A DNA stretch of 64,000 nt. Source: Bacillus sp. B15-48 (GTDB lineage: Bacteria > Bacillota > Bacilli > Bacillales > Cytobacillaceae). The notes under the pieces were generated by a model, which saw nothing but the letters and a program-made list of their open reading frames with translations, made no database searches and was not told the DNA's origin. Location: contig NZ_WOFU01000003.1 of assembly GCF_016879755.1 (NCBI RefSeq), forward strand, positions 124,001 through 188,000, written 5' to 3'. A program made the position numbers and the translations under genes. Positions 25,352 through 34,687 of the stretch are shown here, in pieces; the stretch's first letter is position 1, and every line of letters starts with the position of its first letter.

Positions 25352-26646
25352 TATTTGATCACCTTCCATGCTCGATATACATCACGAGCGAGTTTTAATT
25401 TTTCTTTCGGCGAACCTATATCTTTCCAAATTTTCTTTTGTTTTTCCCACTTCGATGATCCGTCAACAGTAAACATTTGGCTAGCCGCTTTGTTTATCAT
25501 TGGGATGTATTCATCAAAATATTGCGGGAATTTATCAAAATGATGGGTAGAATCTTTATATTTTTGCATATCTTGACCAACAAAGCCTGCCATCAATCTC
25601 GTACGATACAAATCTAGCATGCTTTCAGAAAAGTCACCTGCTTGCTTCGCCATAAGAACGGTTTCTGCTGCCAATCTTCCAGAAGTCATCGCCAAATTTG
25701 ATCCTTCACGATGAATAGCATTTACTAGTTGCGAGGCATCACCAATAACAATCACACCATCACCAACAATTTTCCCCATTGATTTGAAACCACCTTCTGG
25801 AATTAGATGTGCTAAATACTCTTGTGGTTCACTTCCTTGAATATAGGGACGTATCATTGGATGATTTTTTACATATTCTAGTAATTCATAAGGTTTTATC
25901 TTATGTTTAATTAAACCTGAAAGCAATGTACCGACACCAATGCTTAATGTGTCTTTATTCGTATAGAGAAAACCTGTACCTAATATCCCTTTTGTGGCGT
26001 CGCCAAATAATTCAATCGTACATCCTTGATTTTCTTCGAGGTTAAAGCGATCTTCAATCACATTTTTATCAAGCTTTAATATTTCCATCGTTGCTAATGC
26101 CACTTCGTCCGGTTTGTATTCTTTATGAAAACCAAGCGATTGAGCTAAAAGGGAATTTACACCATCAGCTAATACAACCACATCTGCATAAATATCGCCA
26201 TCTGGTCGGTCGGTTCGAACACCAACCACTTTCCCATTTTCTACAATACATTCTAAAACGACGGTTTCATTTACTAAAACCGCTCCTTGCTCAACAGCCT
26301 TATCGGCAAACCATTGATCAAACTTCGCACGCAAGACGGTGAAATTATTGTAAGGCTCCTTGCTCCATTCCATCCCCTTATACCCGACGGTGATTGCTGA
26401 TTCTTTATCCATCATCATAAATCTCTGTTCAACAATTGGCCGTTCTAATGGGGCCTCTTTATAAAACCCCGGAATAATATCATCCATCATTTTTCGATAA
26501 AGCACGCCACCCATTACGTTTTTGGACCCAGGATATTCCCCCCTTTCGAGAAGCAATACTTTTGCTCCGCCTTTTGCTAAATCATGTGCACAAGAAATGC
26601 CTGCCGGTCCCGCTCCAACAACGATACAATCAAACTTCTCGGACAT
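25351..26646 (-). CDS. fixC: FAD-dependent oxidoreductase FixC (copy 1)
   Basis: This protein of about 431 residues belongs to the ETF-quinone oxidoreductase family. It has an N-terminal FAD Rossmann motif (VVGAGPAGISCAHDLAKGG), the LADGVNSLLA segment and the late GDASQLVNAIHREGSN element. It accepts electrons from FixAB and, with FixX, reduces quinone. AGAGGAGG precedes the ATG at 26646. It overlaps fixB by 17 bp. Confidence 0.88.
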   Translation of the reverse strand: MSEKFDCIVVGAGPAGISCAHDLAKGGAKVLLLERGEYPGSKNVMGGVLYRKMMDDIIPGFYKEAPLERPIVEQRFMMMDKESAITVGYKGMEWSKEPYNNFTVLRAKFDQWFADKAVEQGAVLVNETVVLECIVENGKVVGVRTDRPDGDIYADVVVLADGVNSLLAQSLGFHKEYKPDEVALATMEILKLDKNVIEDRFNLEENQGCTIELFGDATKGILGTGFLYTNKDTLSIGVGTLLSGLIKHKIKPYELLEYVKNHPMIRPYIQGSEPQEYLAHLIPEGGFKSMGKIVGDGVIVIGDASQLVNAIHREGSNLAMTSGRLAAETVLMAKQAGDFSESMLDLYRTRLMAGFVGQDMQKYKDSTHHFDKFPQYFDEYIPMINKAASQMFTVDGSSKWEKQKKIWKDIGSPKEKLKLARDVYRAWKVIK

Positions 26647-27664
26647 GACTAACCTCCTCTCTAGATAAGGATTTTTTAAACTGTTCAATTAAAATGGGAA
26701 CAATTTCAAATGCATTGCCAACAATGCCGTAATGACAAGCATCAAATATCGGTGCTTCTGGGTCTTTATTAATTGCAATAATTAACCCCGAATTTTTCAT
26801 TCCAACAATATGCTGAATCGCTCCTGAAATACCAATCGCAATATAAATCTTTGGGGTAACAGTCACACCCGTTTGTCCAACTTGATGGGGATGTTCAATC
26901 CAGCCCGCCTCAACAACATCTCGACTTGCCCCAACAGCTCCTCCAAGAACACCGGCTAATTGCTGAATGAGTTGAAATCCCTCGGCACTTCCTAATCCTT
27001 TTCCGCCAGCAACAATGATATCAGCTTCGTCTATCCTTACTTTTTTTGTTGTTTCTTTCACAATTTCTAACACTTTCGTTCGAATGTCCTCTTCTTCTAA
27101 GAGAATCTCCTCTTCTATGACTTTTCCTTTTCTCCCAAGTTGAGGAGGTAATGCTTTCATCACCTTTGCACGCACCGTGGCCATTTGCGGTCGATATTTT
27201 TTACATAAAATTGTTGCCATAATATTTCCGCCAAAAGCTGGCCTACTTGCCAGTAATAACCCTGTATCTTCCTCTACGTCTAACTCTGTCGTATCGGCTG
27301 TTAACCCTGTAGGCATATCAGTTGCAACAGCACTTGCAAGGTCTTTTCCGGTTGAGGTGGCACCGAAAAGAATAATTTCTGGTTTATATTTATTCGAGCA
27401 TTCAAGCAGCGCTTTCATAAAAGACTCTGTCCGGTAATGCTTAAAAATCGGATTGTCATAAACATAGACGGTATCTGCACCGTATTCAATAACGGTTTTG
27501 GCTAAAGATTTAATGTTTTCTCCAATTAAAATACCTGACAATTCGACTCCTCGTTTTTCAGCAAGTTTTCTCCCCGCTCCTAAAAGTTCAAGAGAGACAG
27601 AAGCAATTTCTCCATCGTTTTCCTCAATAAATACCCATACTCCTTGGTAATCTTGGAAATCCAT
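26630..27664 (-). CDS. fixB: Electron transfer flavoprotein alpha subunit FixB (copy 1)
   Basis: This 344-residue ETF alpha subunit has the conserved C-terminal FAD-binding region (AGGKGLGSAEGF, GAVGASRDVVEAGW, GQTGVTVTPKIYIAIGISGAIQH). Together with FixA it forms an ETF. In fixABCX operons this ETF can be of the electron-bifurcating type, splitting NADH electrons between quinone and a low-potential ferredoxin. The ATG overlaps the fixA stop as TAATG, behind GGAGGAAGG. Confidence 0.9.
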   Translation of the reverse strand: MDFQDYQGVWVFIEENDGEIASVSLELLGAGRKLAEKRGVELSGILIGENIKSLAKTVIEYGADTVYVYDNPIFKHYRTESFMKALLECSNKYKPEIILFGATSTGKDLASAVATDMPTGLTADTTELDVEEDTGLLLASRPAFGGNIMATILCKKYRPQMATVRAKVMKALPPQLGRKGKVIEEEILLEEEDIRTKVLEIVKETTKKVRIDEADIIVAGGKGLGSAEGFQLIQQLAGVLGGAVGASRDVVEAGWIEHPHQVGQTGVTVTPKIYIAIGISGAIQHIVGMKNSGLIIAINKDPEAPIFDACHYGIVGNAFEIVPILIEQFKKSLSREEVSHVREV

Positions 27665-28491
27665 TATCCTTCCTCCTTCACATAAAACAATTCTTTCTTA
27701 TCTAAAAGAATCGATAACAATTGTTCTACTTGTTGCTGCGGATTCCCTTCTACCATCGTCCCTCCCTCGGGTTTTGGCGGGGCCCATACTTTCGATACAA
27801 TTGTCGGTGATCCTTTCAGTCCAAGTTGTTTTATGTCTACGTCCTCTAAATCGTCCACAGACCATATATGTGGTTCATATCTAGCTGCTTTTAACATGTT
27901 CGTAAATGGAGAATAAGGTACTTCATTTATTGTCTTTTCCACAGAAAACAAGCATGGTAATGTAGACTGAATAACTTCATAGCCATCTTCAAGCTTACGA
28001 TGAACAACGGCATAACCTTCTTTATAATTGATTTCAACTACCTTATTTACTGATGTTAATGGAGGAATATCGAGCCTTCTTGCAATTCCAGGTCCAACTT
28101 GCCCTGTATCCCCATCAATCGTCATTTTGCCGCAGATTACGAGATCAATTGGATTTTCCTTAGAGATTTTCTCTAATGCCTTCGTAAGCGCATAACTCGT
28201 TGCCAATGTATCAGCACCAGCGAACCGGCGATCAGTGATTAAATACCCTTCATCCGCGCCAATTTCAATACATTTTTTAATGGCCTTTACTGCTGGAGGC
28301 GGCCCCATCGTTACAACAGATACAGTACCACCGTACTTTTCCCTTAATCGAACCGCTTCTTCTACCGCATGAGCATCATATGGATTTAATATTGCAGGCG
28401 CAGTTCTCCGATCCATGGTGTTCGTTTTTGGATTCATTTTAATGATTTTCGTATCGGGCACTTGCTTAATGCAAGCCACAATATGCAGCAT
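27664..28491 (-). CDS. fixA: Electron transfer flavoprotein beta subunit FixA (copy 1)
   Basis: This ETF beta subunit of about 275 residues starts MLHIVACIKQVPDTK. It has the nucleotide-binding VDLVICGKMTIDGDTGQVGPGIA-type segment (ICGKMTIDGDTGQVGP) and LPCLFSVEKTINEVPYS. AAGGGGG lies before the ATG at 28491. It is first of four genes that overlap one another. There is no acyl-CoA dehydrogenase in this operon, unlike the second set at 38-43 kb. The electron donor is therefore not visible from context. Confidence 0.9.
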   Translation of the reverse strand: MLHIVACIKQVPDTKIIKMNPKTNTMDRRTAPAILNPYDAHAVEEAVRLREKYGGTVSVVTMGPPPAVKAIKKCIEIGADEGYLITDRRFAGADTLATSYALTKALEKISKENPIDLVICGKMTIDGDTGQVGPGIARRLDIPPLTSVNKVVEINYKEGYAVVHRKLEDGYEVIQSTLPCLFSVEKTINEVPYSPFTNMLKAARYEPHIWSVDDLEDVDIKQLGLKGSPTIVSKVWAPPKPEGGTMVEGNPQQQVEQLLSILLDKKELFYVKEEG

Positions 28492-28757
28492 TAAATTACC
28501 CCCTTTTAAAAAATAGGTGTTTGTTTCTTTCCTTGCACCTTTAAACAAAGAGATTTACCGATTGAATCAGTAATGAAAGACTAGAAATTCAATGATGTCA
28601 TTTTACGCTTGTTTACTTCCTACTATATTAGTTGATCAAGCTAAAAATTCGAATTTTCAGTAAATAACCTGTGTAAAGGAAAATAGTTGCTATACATCTA
28701 CGTAAATGTCAAACTGTATAAAAGAACTTTAAATTAAACAATGAGTAGGTGACAAAC

Positions 28758-29135
28758 ATGATTGAAATAAAAACTTCTACACTCAGTGATGGGGAATTCA
28801 ATCGAGGAGTGTTCGCAACAAAGGATATTGCAAAAGGATATCTTATACATGAAGCACCTGTTATTTCTTATCCTAATGAACAGCATGTCCATATCGAAAA
28901 AACACTTCTTGCTGATTATGCATTTGAATATGGGATCAATCATACGGCAATTCTGCTAGGTTATGGGATGTTGTTTAATCACTCTTATCATCCAAATGCG
29001 ATTTATGAGATTAATTTTGATAATCACACATTCGAGTTTTATGCTTATAAAGATATTAAAGCTGGAGAAGAGATTCTTATTAATTATAATGGCGAAGTAG
29101 ATGACCAAGAACCATTATGGTTTGATAAAAAATAA
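28758..29135 (+). CDS. SET-domain protein
   Basis: This protein of about 125 residues consists of little more than a SET domain. It shows RGVFATKDIAKG at the N terminus, the FNHSYHPNA knot motif near residue 75 and GEEILINYNG near the C terminus. SET proteins transfer methyl groups from SAM to lysine, and bacterial targets are mostly unknown. TAGGTG precedes the ATG at 28758. The GTG nine bases upstream is inside that SD and is not used. It diverges from the fix operon. Confidence 0.82.
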   Translation: MIEIKTSTLSDGEFNRGVFATKDIAKGYLIHEAPVISYPNEQHVHIEKTLLADYAFEYGINHTAILLGYGMLFNHSYHPNAIYEINFDNHTFEFYAYKDIKAGEEILINYNGEVDDQEPLWFDKK

Positions 29136-29188
29136 AAAGAGCAAGCATAAATGAACACATGTATCATTTACGCTTGCTCTTTATTTTG
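29128..29188. terminator. Bidirectional terminator
   Basis: A long stem (AAAAAGAGCAAGC with GCTTGCTCTTTATTTT, plus an inner ATAAATGA/TCATTTA part) lies between the SET gene and the converging rocD gene, with T-rich tails in both directions. Confidence 0.85.
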
Positions 29189-29189
29189 T

Positions 29190-30389
29190 TCAACCAATAA
29201 CAGTACGGACTTTTTCAATTGCCCAATCAATCTCTTCCCTCGTAATCACGAGAGGAGGAGCAAACCGAATGACTGTATCATGTGTTTCTTTACAGAGAAG
29301 CCCTTCTTCTTTTAGCGCTTCACAATATTTACGTGCAGACTCATTTAATTCAACACCAATGAAAAGTCCTCGTCCACGTATTTCTTTTACTTTTGTACTA
29401 TTGATTTCTTTTAATTTACTCATGAAATATTCACCAAGTTCAAGTGACCGTTCAGCTAGGTTTTCGTCTTTAAGAACTTTGAGCGCTGCAATTGAGACTG
29501 CACAGGCCATTGGATTTCCGCCAAATGTTGAACCGTGAGATCCTGGGTTGAATACGCCTAACACCTCTTTATTTGCTACAACACAAGAAATTGGGAACAC
29601 TCCTCCTCCGAGCGCTTTCCCTAAAATATACATATCAGGGTCGACATCCTCCCATTGACAAGCAAACATTTTCCCTGAACGTGCAAGCCCTGCTTGAATT
29701 TCATCGGCAATGAATAAGACATTGTTTTCCTTACATATTTCGTATGCTTGTTTCATAAATCCTTCTGGGGGGACAATCACCCCTGCTTCCCCTTGAATGG
29801 GCTCAATCAAGAAGGCAGCAGTCTTTTCTGTTATCGCTGTTTTCAATGCTTCTAAATCACCGTAAGGGACTAGTTTAATTCCTGGAAGCATCGGACCGAA
29901 GCCACGTTTATATTCTTCCTCTGATGAAAGTGATACTGCCGTCATTGTCCGCCCATGGAAATTGCCAATACATGCAATGATTTCTGCTTGGTTTTCTGCG
30001 ACTCCTTTTAAATTATACGCCCAGCGACGTGCTGCTTTTACAGCCGTTTCCACCGCTTCTGCTCCTGTATTCATCGGTAACGCCATTTCTTTGTTCGTCA
30101 ATCCGCAAATCATTTCAGACCATGGGCCAAGCTGATCATTATGAAATGCTCGTGAAGTAAGGGTCACACGATCTGCTTGAGCTTTTAATGCTTGAATAAT
30201 TTTCGGATGACGGTGTCCCTGGTTTAATGCTGAATAAGCACTCAACATATCCATATACTTATTGCCTTCAGGGTCTTTTACCCATACCCCTTCTGCCTCT
30301 GAAATAACGATTGACAGCGGATGATAATTATGTGCTCCATACTTTTCTGTTTGTTCAATTAGTTGATTAGACTTTGCTGGATTTTTCAT
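29190..30389 (-). CDS. rocD: Ornithine aminotransferase
   Basis: This class III PLP aminotransferase of about 399 residues converts ornithine and 2-oxoglutarate to glutamate semialdehyde and glutamate. It has [15 protein letters not shown] near residue 105, [19 protein letters not shown] and the PLP lysine in ILGKALGGG. The ATG at 30389 is chosen because AAAGGAGG lies 10 nt upstream. The ORF is open to 30434 but has no site there. In B. subtilis rocD is in rocDEF under SigL and RocR. Here it is alone, and no clear -24/-12 promoter was found. Confidence 0.93.
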   Translation of the reverse strand: MKNPAKSNQLIEQTEKYGAHNYHPLSIVISEAEGVWVKDPEGNKYMDMLSAYSALNQGHRHPKIIQALKAQADRVTLTSRAFHNDQLGPWSEMICGLTNKEMALPMNTGAEAVETAVKAARRWAYNLKGVAENQAEIIACIGNFHGRTMTAVSLSSEEEYKRGFGPMLPGIKLVPYGDLEALKTAITEKTAAFLIEPIQGEAGVIVPPEGFMKQAYEICKENNVLFIADEIQAGLARSGKMFACQWEDVDPDMYILGKALGGGVFPISCVVANKEVLGVFNPGSHGSTFGGNPMACAVSIAALKVLKDENLAERSLELGEYFMSKLKEINSTKVKEIRGRGLFIGVELNESARKYCEALKEEGLLCKETHDTVIRFAPPLVITREEIDWAIEKVRTVIG

Positions 30390-30725
30390 CGATCTAAATC
30401 CTCCTTTGCCGTTTACTCCGTAATAATTGTTCAAAACTCAATTAGCTTGTGAAGGTCATTGTACCAACGCCGAACCTTCTACATTGCTATTACGTCCTTA
30501 GTATGCATATGTACCTACTTTAGTAGCAATATATGACTATGTTTAATCTGCACTCGTGAAAATACATTTACAATTGCACATTTATTTTTACATTTAATTA
30601 CAAAATTAACGTTTCTATAATTAGCGCTTATAATAGGCATCTTTCTTTGCTTCTCGGAATAATTTTTATTATACTCGACTGAAAATACTTTTAGAATTGA
30701 AGTTTATTGAAAGGAGGACCTATTC
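30390..30725. other. Gene-free stretch between rocD and the SIMPL gene
   Basis: It is AT-rich and carries the divergent promoters of the two genes. I see no convincing sigma-54 or sigma-A promoter and no repeat. Confidence 0.5.
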
Positions 30726-31385
30726 TTGTATTATCCTCCCGTTAGACAACCAGAGACTTTGAATAACAGAACGATCACCGTATACGGCAATTATAAACTA
30801 TCTATCCAACCAAACGTTGCTGAAATTCGGATTGGGGTGGAAGAACGAGCCGTAGAGCTTCACAATGCTCAGCAGGAAAGTGCACGGAGAATTCAACAAG
30901 TAATTCAAGCAGTAGTCAATATGGGCGTTGCCCAGACAAATATCCAAACGGTCGATTATCATATCTATCCATTGTATGATTTTATTGATGGAAGTCAGCA
31001 ATTTAAAGGCTATCAAGTGACACATATGCTTTCAATCGCCATTGAAAACATCAATCAAATAGGAATAATTATTGATACTGCGATCCAACACGGGGCGAAC
31101 AGAGTTTCGAATATTAAGTTCACTGTTTCTAATATTGAAGGCTATTACCAACAAGCATTACAGATGGCCATCGAAAATGCTGTCATGAAAGCTCAAACCA
31201 TTGCAAATGCAATGAGGGTCACGCTTCATCCAATCCCTGTCCAGATTGTAGAACAGACAACAAAAACACCGCCATTTCCACATCAAATATATACAGAAAC
31301 AGGAGTAGTAGCCGGTGTTGCAACTCCTATTGAACCAGGCCAGTTAGAAATAGAAGCAAATATTGTAGTGAAGTTTCAGTATTAG
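30726..31385 (+). CDS. SIMPL-domain (DUF541) protein
   Basis: This 219-residue protein has the SIMPL (DUF541) fold: TITVYGNYKLSIQPNVAEIRIGVEE at the start, the GYQVTHMLSI strand near 95, and an AIENAVMKAQTIANAM helix near 150. Members are found in cytoplasm or periplasm, and their role is unclear. There is no signal peptide. The TTG start is supported by AAAGGAGG at 8 nt. An imperfect GCGAAG/CTTCGC hairpin with a CTTTT tail at about 31413-31458 follows. Confidence 0.82.
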   Translation: MYYPPVRQPETLNNRTITVYGNYKLSIQPNVAEIRIGVEERAVELHNAQQESARRIQQVIQAVVNMGVAQTNIQTVDYHIYPLYDFIDGSQQFKGYQVTHMLSIAIENINQIGIIIDTAIQHGANRVSNIKFTVSNIEGYYQQALQMAIENAVMKAQTIANAMRVTLHPIPVQIVEQTTKTPPFPHQIYTETGVVAGVATPIEPGQLEIEANIVVKFQY

Positions 31386-31463
31386 CTAAGAATGATATCT
31401 AAATAATTAATAAAGCGAAGGGAAACTGACTTTATAATTCATTCTCTCTTCGCCTTTTACTAT

Positions 31464-32030
31464 CTATTTGCTCGTTTTTTGGCAGAATAATGTTTGCCGA
31501 CCTTCCTGTTCATTTTCTTCATAATAGAGAATTTTCCAATCAGAGAAACTTATTAGTAATTCTTGCGGATTTAATTTAAATTGATTTGATACACTTTGCT
31601 GACTATTATTTGGTGAGTGAAAGAACGTTTCCATAAAAAAGTAACCTTTCGATTTTACGGTGGACTTGACTAAAGGAAATAGGCTTCGTTCAAGATAGTA
31701 TGTGACAACGACTAAATCGAATGAGTTTTCAGCGATGTTTAGATGCGGTATATCCGTTAAATCGGTTAAGTGAGGGTGTATATTGAGCCCAAATTTCTCA
31801 ACCTGCTCCTCTAGATATTTTATTGCCACATCAGAAATATCTAATGCTTGTACTTCATAATTTATGCCCGCTAAAAATAAACTGTTTCCCCCAAGTCCAC
31901 AAGCTAGATCTAGAGCTGTACCTCCAGATAAATAAGGTAATTTTTCTTTTAAGCGAGCATTCGGTTCAGGTTGCTCAAGGTTACTCACTCGTTCTAAATA
32001 TTTTACATTCCATTTGGTTTTTGCATCCAT
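31464..32030 (-). CDS. SAM-dependent methyltransferase (class I, TehB-like)
   Basis: This protein of about 188 residues is a Rossmann-fold methyltransferase. Motif I is ALDLACGLGGNSLFLA near residue 40, with an acidic motif VQALDIS following and the SFDLVVVTYYLER motif in the middle. The target is unknown. GGAGG is 9 nt before the ATG at 32030, so that codon is preferred to the ATG six bases upstream. Confidence 0.8.
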   Translation of the reverse strand: MDAKTKWNVKYLERVSNLEQPEPNARLKEKLPYLSGGTALDLACGLGGNSLFLAGINYEVQALDISDVAIKYLEEQVEKFGLNIHPHLTDLTDIPHLNIAENSFDLVVVTYYLERSLFPLVKSTVKSKGYFFMETFFHSPNNSQQSVSNQFKLNPQELLISFSDWKILYYEENEQEGRQTLFCQKTSK

Positions 32031-32124
32031 GCTCATATTCCTCCGAATTTCTGCTTTATTATATTTTTACCCTCCGAAACCTCTTATTAATTTAAATAAT
32101 TTATTAATAAAAGCTTTTATTATA

Positions 32125-32153
32125 TTGAAAGTTTCTGAAGGATTTGGTAAGAT
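32125..32153 (+). promoter_or_regulatory. Promoter of the serA leader
   Basis: TTGAAA (32125-32130) and TAAGAT (32148-32153) are exactly 17 bp apart. The start point would fall near 32160, just before the ZTP aptamer. Confidence 0.6.
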
Positions 32154-32164
32154 AGAGCAAATGA

Positions 32165-32278
32165 AAAGGCTATGTGTAACTGGCGAACGCGGATAACCGC
32201 GAGGGAGCACATAGTATCGAAAAGCCGTTCGCCTGGGCAGAGGTAAGGGATTTATCCCTTACCTCTTTATGTTTTTTA
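32165..32278 (+). ncRNA. ZTP (pfl) riboswitch with intrinsic terminator, upstream of serA
   Basis: The leader has all pfl-motif features: a P1 stem CTATGTG/CACATAG (32170-32176, 32208-32214), the ACTGGCG segment, an inner hairpin GCGGATAACCGC, the GGGAGC element, and the hallmark CCGTTCGCCTGGGC. GGCGAACG (32182-32189) can pair with CGTTCGCC (32226-32233) as the pseudoknot. Directly after it comes a perfect 12-bp terminator stem (32240-32265) followed by a T-rich tail. ZTP/ZMP signals lack of 10-formyl-THF, and binding should prevent termination and raise serA. Confidence 0.9.
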
Positions 32279-32499
32279 GGAGGCGATAATTGGGCTAAAG
32301 GCGACAAATTAAATTGAAATTTGTTATTGTCAAAAAACTGTTTTTTACTAAAATTGGGATAGTGAAAATTCCTCTTGCATTATAGAATATATTTTGCAAT
32401 ACTTTAGGTGTTTAAAGTGATAATATATTGGTTGAATTTAATTATATAAAATTATGCCAAATTTTGATATTTATTATAAACGAAAAGAGGAGAATGGAT

Positions 32500-33699
32500 A
32501 TGAGTATAAACATCCTAGATAAAATAAAAACGATTAAAACATTAAATAATATTGCAGAAAGCGGCTTAAATGTATTCAATAAGGAGCAATACGCGATCGA
32601 TGATAATTGCGAGAGTCCAGATGCAATTGTTGTTCGCAGCTTCAATATGCACGAATTGGAATTTGATCACAATTTAAAGGCGATTGCACGTGCCGGAGCG
32701 GGAGTAAATAATATTCCAGTTGAAAAGTGTACAGAACAAGGGATTGTTGTGTTCAACACTCCTGGTGCCAATGCAAATGCTGTTAAGGAAATAGTCCTTA
32801 CATCTTTAATGGCCTCTTCTCGTAATCTTTTTGCGGGAGTTACTTGGACAAAATCATTAGCCGATGAAGGCGATCAAATTCCGAAATTAGTCGAAGCTGG
32901 AAAGAAGCAATTCGTAGGGAAAGAAATTAAAGGGAAAACACTAGGGGTAATTGGCTTAGGAGCCATTGGTGCACTAGTGGCTAATGATGCACTTGATTTA
33001 GATATGGATGTAATTGGATTTGATCCATTTATCTCTGTAGACACAGCATGGAACTTATCTCGTAGTGTACAGCGTGCAATGTCGATTGAACAATTATTTG
33101 CGAATTCTGACTATATCACTGTCCATGTTCCATTAACAGATGATACTAGAGGCATGTTTAATGTCGATACATTTAGCATCATGAAAGATGGAGTTCATAT
33201 TCTGAACTTCTCTCGTGGAGAACTCGTGAATGAACAAGATATGGCCGCTGCTCTTGAAAGTGGTAAGGTCGGGAAATATATTACAGACTTCCCAAATGAA
33301 AATGTCCTAAAAATGAAAAATGCTGTTCCTATTCCGCATCTTGGTGCATCTACGAAAGAGTCGGAAGAAAACTGTGCAATAATGGCTTCTCGTCAAGTGA
33401 AAGAGTTTTTAGAAACTGGCAATATTAAAAACTCAGTTAACTTTCCAAACGCTTCGCTTCCATACACCGGAAAGCGCCGGGTAGCTGCATTCCATAAAAA
33501 TGTCCCTAATATGGTAGGACAACTAACCACAGCTTTATCTGAATATAACTTAAACATCGCTGACATGGTGAACAGAAGTCGTGGAGATTATGCGTATACA
33601 ATGATTGACATTGATAATAAAGTAAATGGCGAGGTCCTCCCTGGATTATCAGAAAAGCTTGGAAAGATAGCGGGAATCGTAACTTTCCGAATTATTTAA
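32500..33699 (+). CDS. serA: D-3-phosphoglycerate dehydrogenase (short, with ACT domain)
   Basis: This protein of about 399 residues oxidises 3-phosphoglycerate in the first step of serine synthesis. It has the NAD-binding motif GVIGLGAIGALVA near 150, the catalytic region NFSRGELVNE, and PHLGASTKESEENCA with the active His. A C-terminal ACT domain (about 325-399) may bind serine. The ATG at 32500 has GAGGAG at 9 nt. The frame is open to 32428 without a site. It is controlled by a ZTP riboswitch, linking serine, the main one-carbon donor, to folate status. Confidence 0.92.
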   Translation: MSINILDKIKTIKTLNNIAESGLNVFNKEQYAIDDNCESPDAIVVRSFNMHELEFDHNLKAIARAGAGVNNIPVEKCTEQGIVVFNTPGANANAVKEIVLTSLMASSRNLFAGVTWTKSLADEGDQIPKLVEAGKKQFVGKEIKGKTLGVIGLGAIGALVANDALDLDMDVIGFDPFISVDTAWNLSRSVQRAMSIEQLFANSDYITVHVPLTDDTRGMFNVDTFSIMKDGVHILNFSRGELVNEQDMAAALESGKVGKYITDFPNENVLKMKNAVPIPHLGASTKESEENCAIMASRQVKEFLETGNIKNSVNFPNASLPYTGKRRVAAFHKNVPNMVGQLTTALSEYNLNIADMVNRSRGDYAYTMIDIDNKVNGEVLPGLSEKLGKIAGIVTFRII

Positions 33700-33743
33700 A
33701 CTAGCGACTATTTTTAAAGAAATAATAGAACAAATCAATGATT

Positions 33744-33784
33744 AAAAAGGTGATTCTCTCCAAACGGAAGGGAATCACCTTTTC
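33744..33784 (+). terminator. Terminator of serA (bidirectional)
   Basis: Arms AAAAAGGTGATTC and GAATCACCTTTT enclose a 15-nt loop. The tail is T-rich on the plus strand and the structure also works for the converging LOG gene. Confidence 0.85.
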
Positions 33785-33820
33785 TAGTTGACATAAAGGA
33801 AAGAACTATAGAATTTTTCG

Positions 33821-34387
33821 TTATTGAAACGTTTTAATACCTGGTGATTTATATTCATAAAACTTTTGGATTAATAAAGTTGGACTTTCTTCAACGAGTG
33901 TGCTCGCACGGAATTTATCTTGTAAGAACCCTTGTTCAACCATATGATTAAATAAACTGATAAGTGGGTCATAGTAACGATTAATATTTAAGAGACCACA
34001 AGGTTTATCATGAACCCCAATTTGCCCCCATGTAAACATCTCAAAAAACTCTTCAAGTGTCCCTGTCCCACCGGGAAGTACGACAAATCCATCCGATAAT
34101 TCAGCCATTTTCGCTTTTCGTTCATGCATCGTTTCAACTTTATACAGTTCTGTTAAGCCATTATGGGAAATTTCACGCTCCTCTAATAACCTTGGGATCA
34201 CCCCAATAACCTTTCCCCCTTCACTCAGAACAGTATTTGCGATAATCCCCATCAACCCGATGCTAGAGCCACCATAAACGAGCGTAATATCTCTCTTAGC
34301 TAATTCTTTTCCCAATTCAATTGCACCCATTTTATACATTTCAGAAGCCCCTAAGCTTGAACCACAAAACACGGCTAATCGCTTCAT
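33821..34387 (-). CDS. LOG-family nucleotide 5'-monophosphate phosphoribohydrolase (YvdD-like)
   Basis: This 188-residue protein has the lysine-decarboxylase-like fold with the LOG signature PGGTGTLEEFFE near residue 105 and the N-terminal CGSSLG loop. Family members release the base from cytokinin riboside phosphates or from AMP-like nucleotides. GGAGGGGG precedes the ATG. Monocistronic. Confidence 0.87.
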   Translation of the reverse strand: MKRLAVFCGSSLGASEMYKMGAIELGKELAKRDITLVYGGSSIGLMGIIANTVLSEGGKVIGVIPRLLEEREISHNGLTELYKVETMHERKAKMAELSDGFVVLPGGTGTLEEFFEMFTWGQIGVHDKPCGLLNINRYYDPLISLFNHMVEQGFLQDKFRASTLVEESPTLLIQKFYEYKSPGIKTFQ

Positions 34388-34597
34388 GCTGATCCCCCTC
34401 CGTTTCCGACTATTTAAGTATAGTATATATAGATTTTATTAAAACCTAAATATGTGAAAAAGAAAAAAACAAAAAATAACATTCTTTTAATATTCTCTTT
34501 TCTTAAACCTATTCATGAAATAGTCGTTTACATTCTCTTTATTTATGAATGGGTGGAATAGGGAGTTGTGTAAAGTGTTTAAGGTCATATGATAAGG

Positions 34598-34645
34598 AAA
34601 AAAGATAGGGCAGGAGCCCTTTTATGATGCTTGGCTCCTACCCTA
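34598..34645 (-). terminator. Terminator of hmp
   Basis: The arms TAGGGcAGGAGCC and GGCTCCTaCCCTA (34606-34618, 34633-34645) pair with a single mismatch. The minus strand then reads TCTTTTTTCC. Confidence 0.8.
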
Positions 34646-34687
34646 CTTTTAAGCAATTCGTATTTAGGTTTTCATACCACTGATTGA

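Noticed and set aside
30390-30725. Possible sigma-54 (-24/-12) promoter before rocD, suggested by TTGGTAC on the minus strand.
   Set aside because: The -12 GC element is missing at the required distance, so RocR/SigL control cannot be supported from this sequence.
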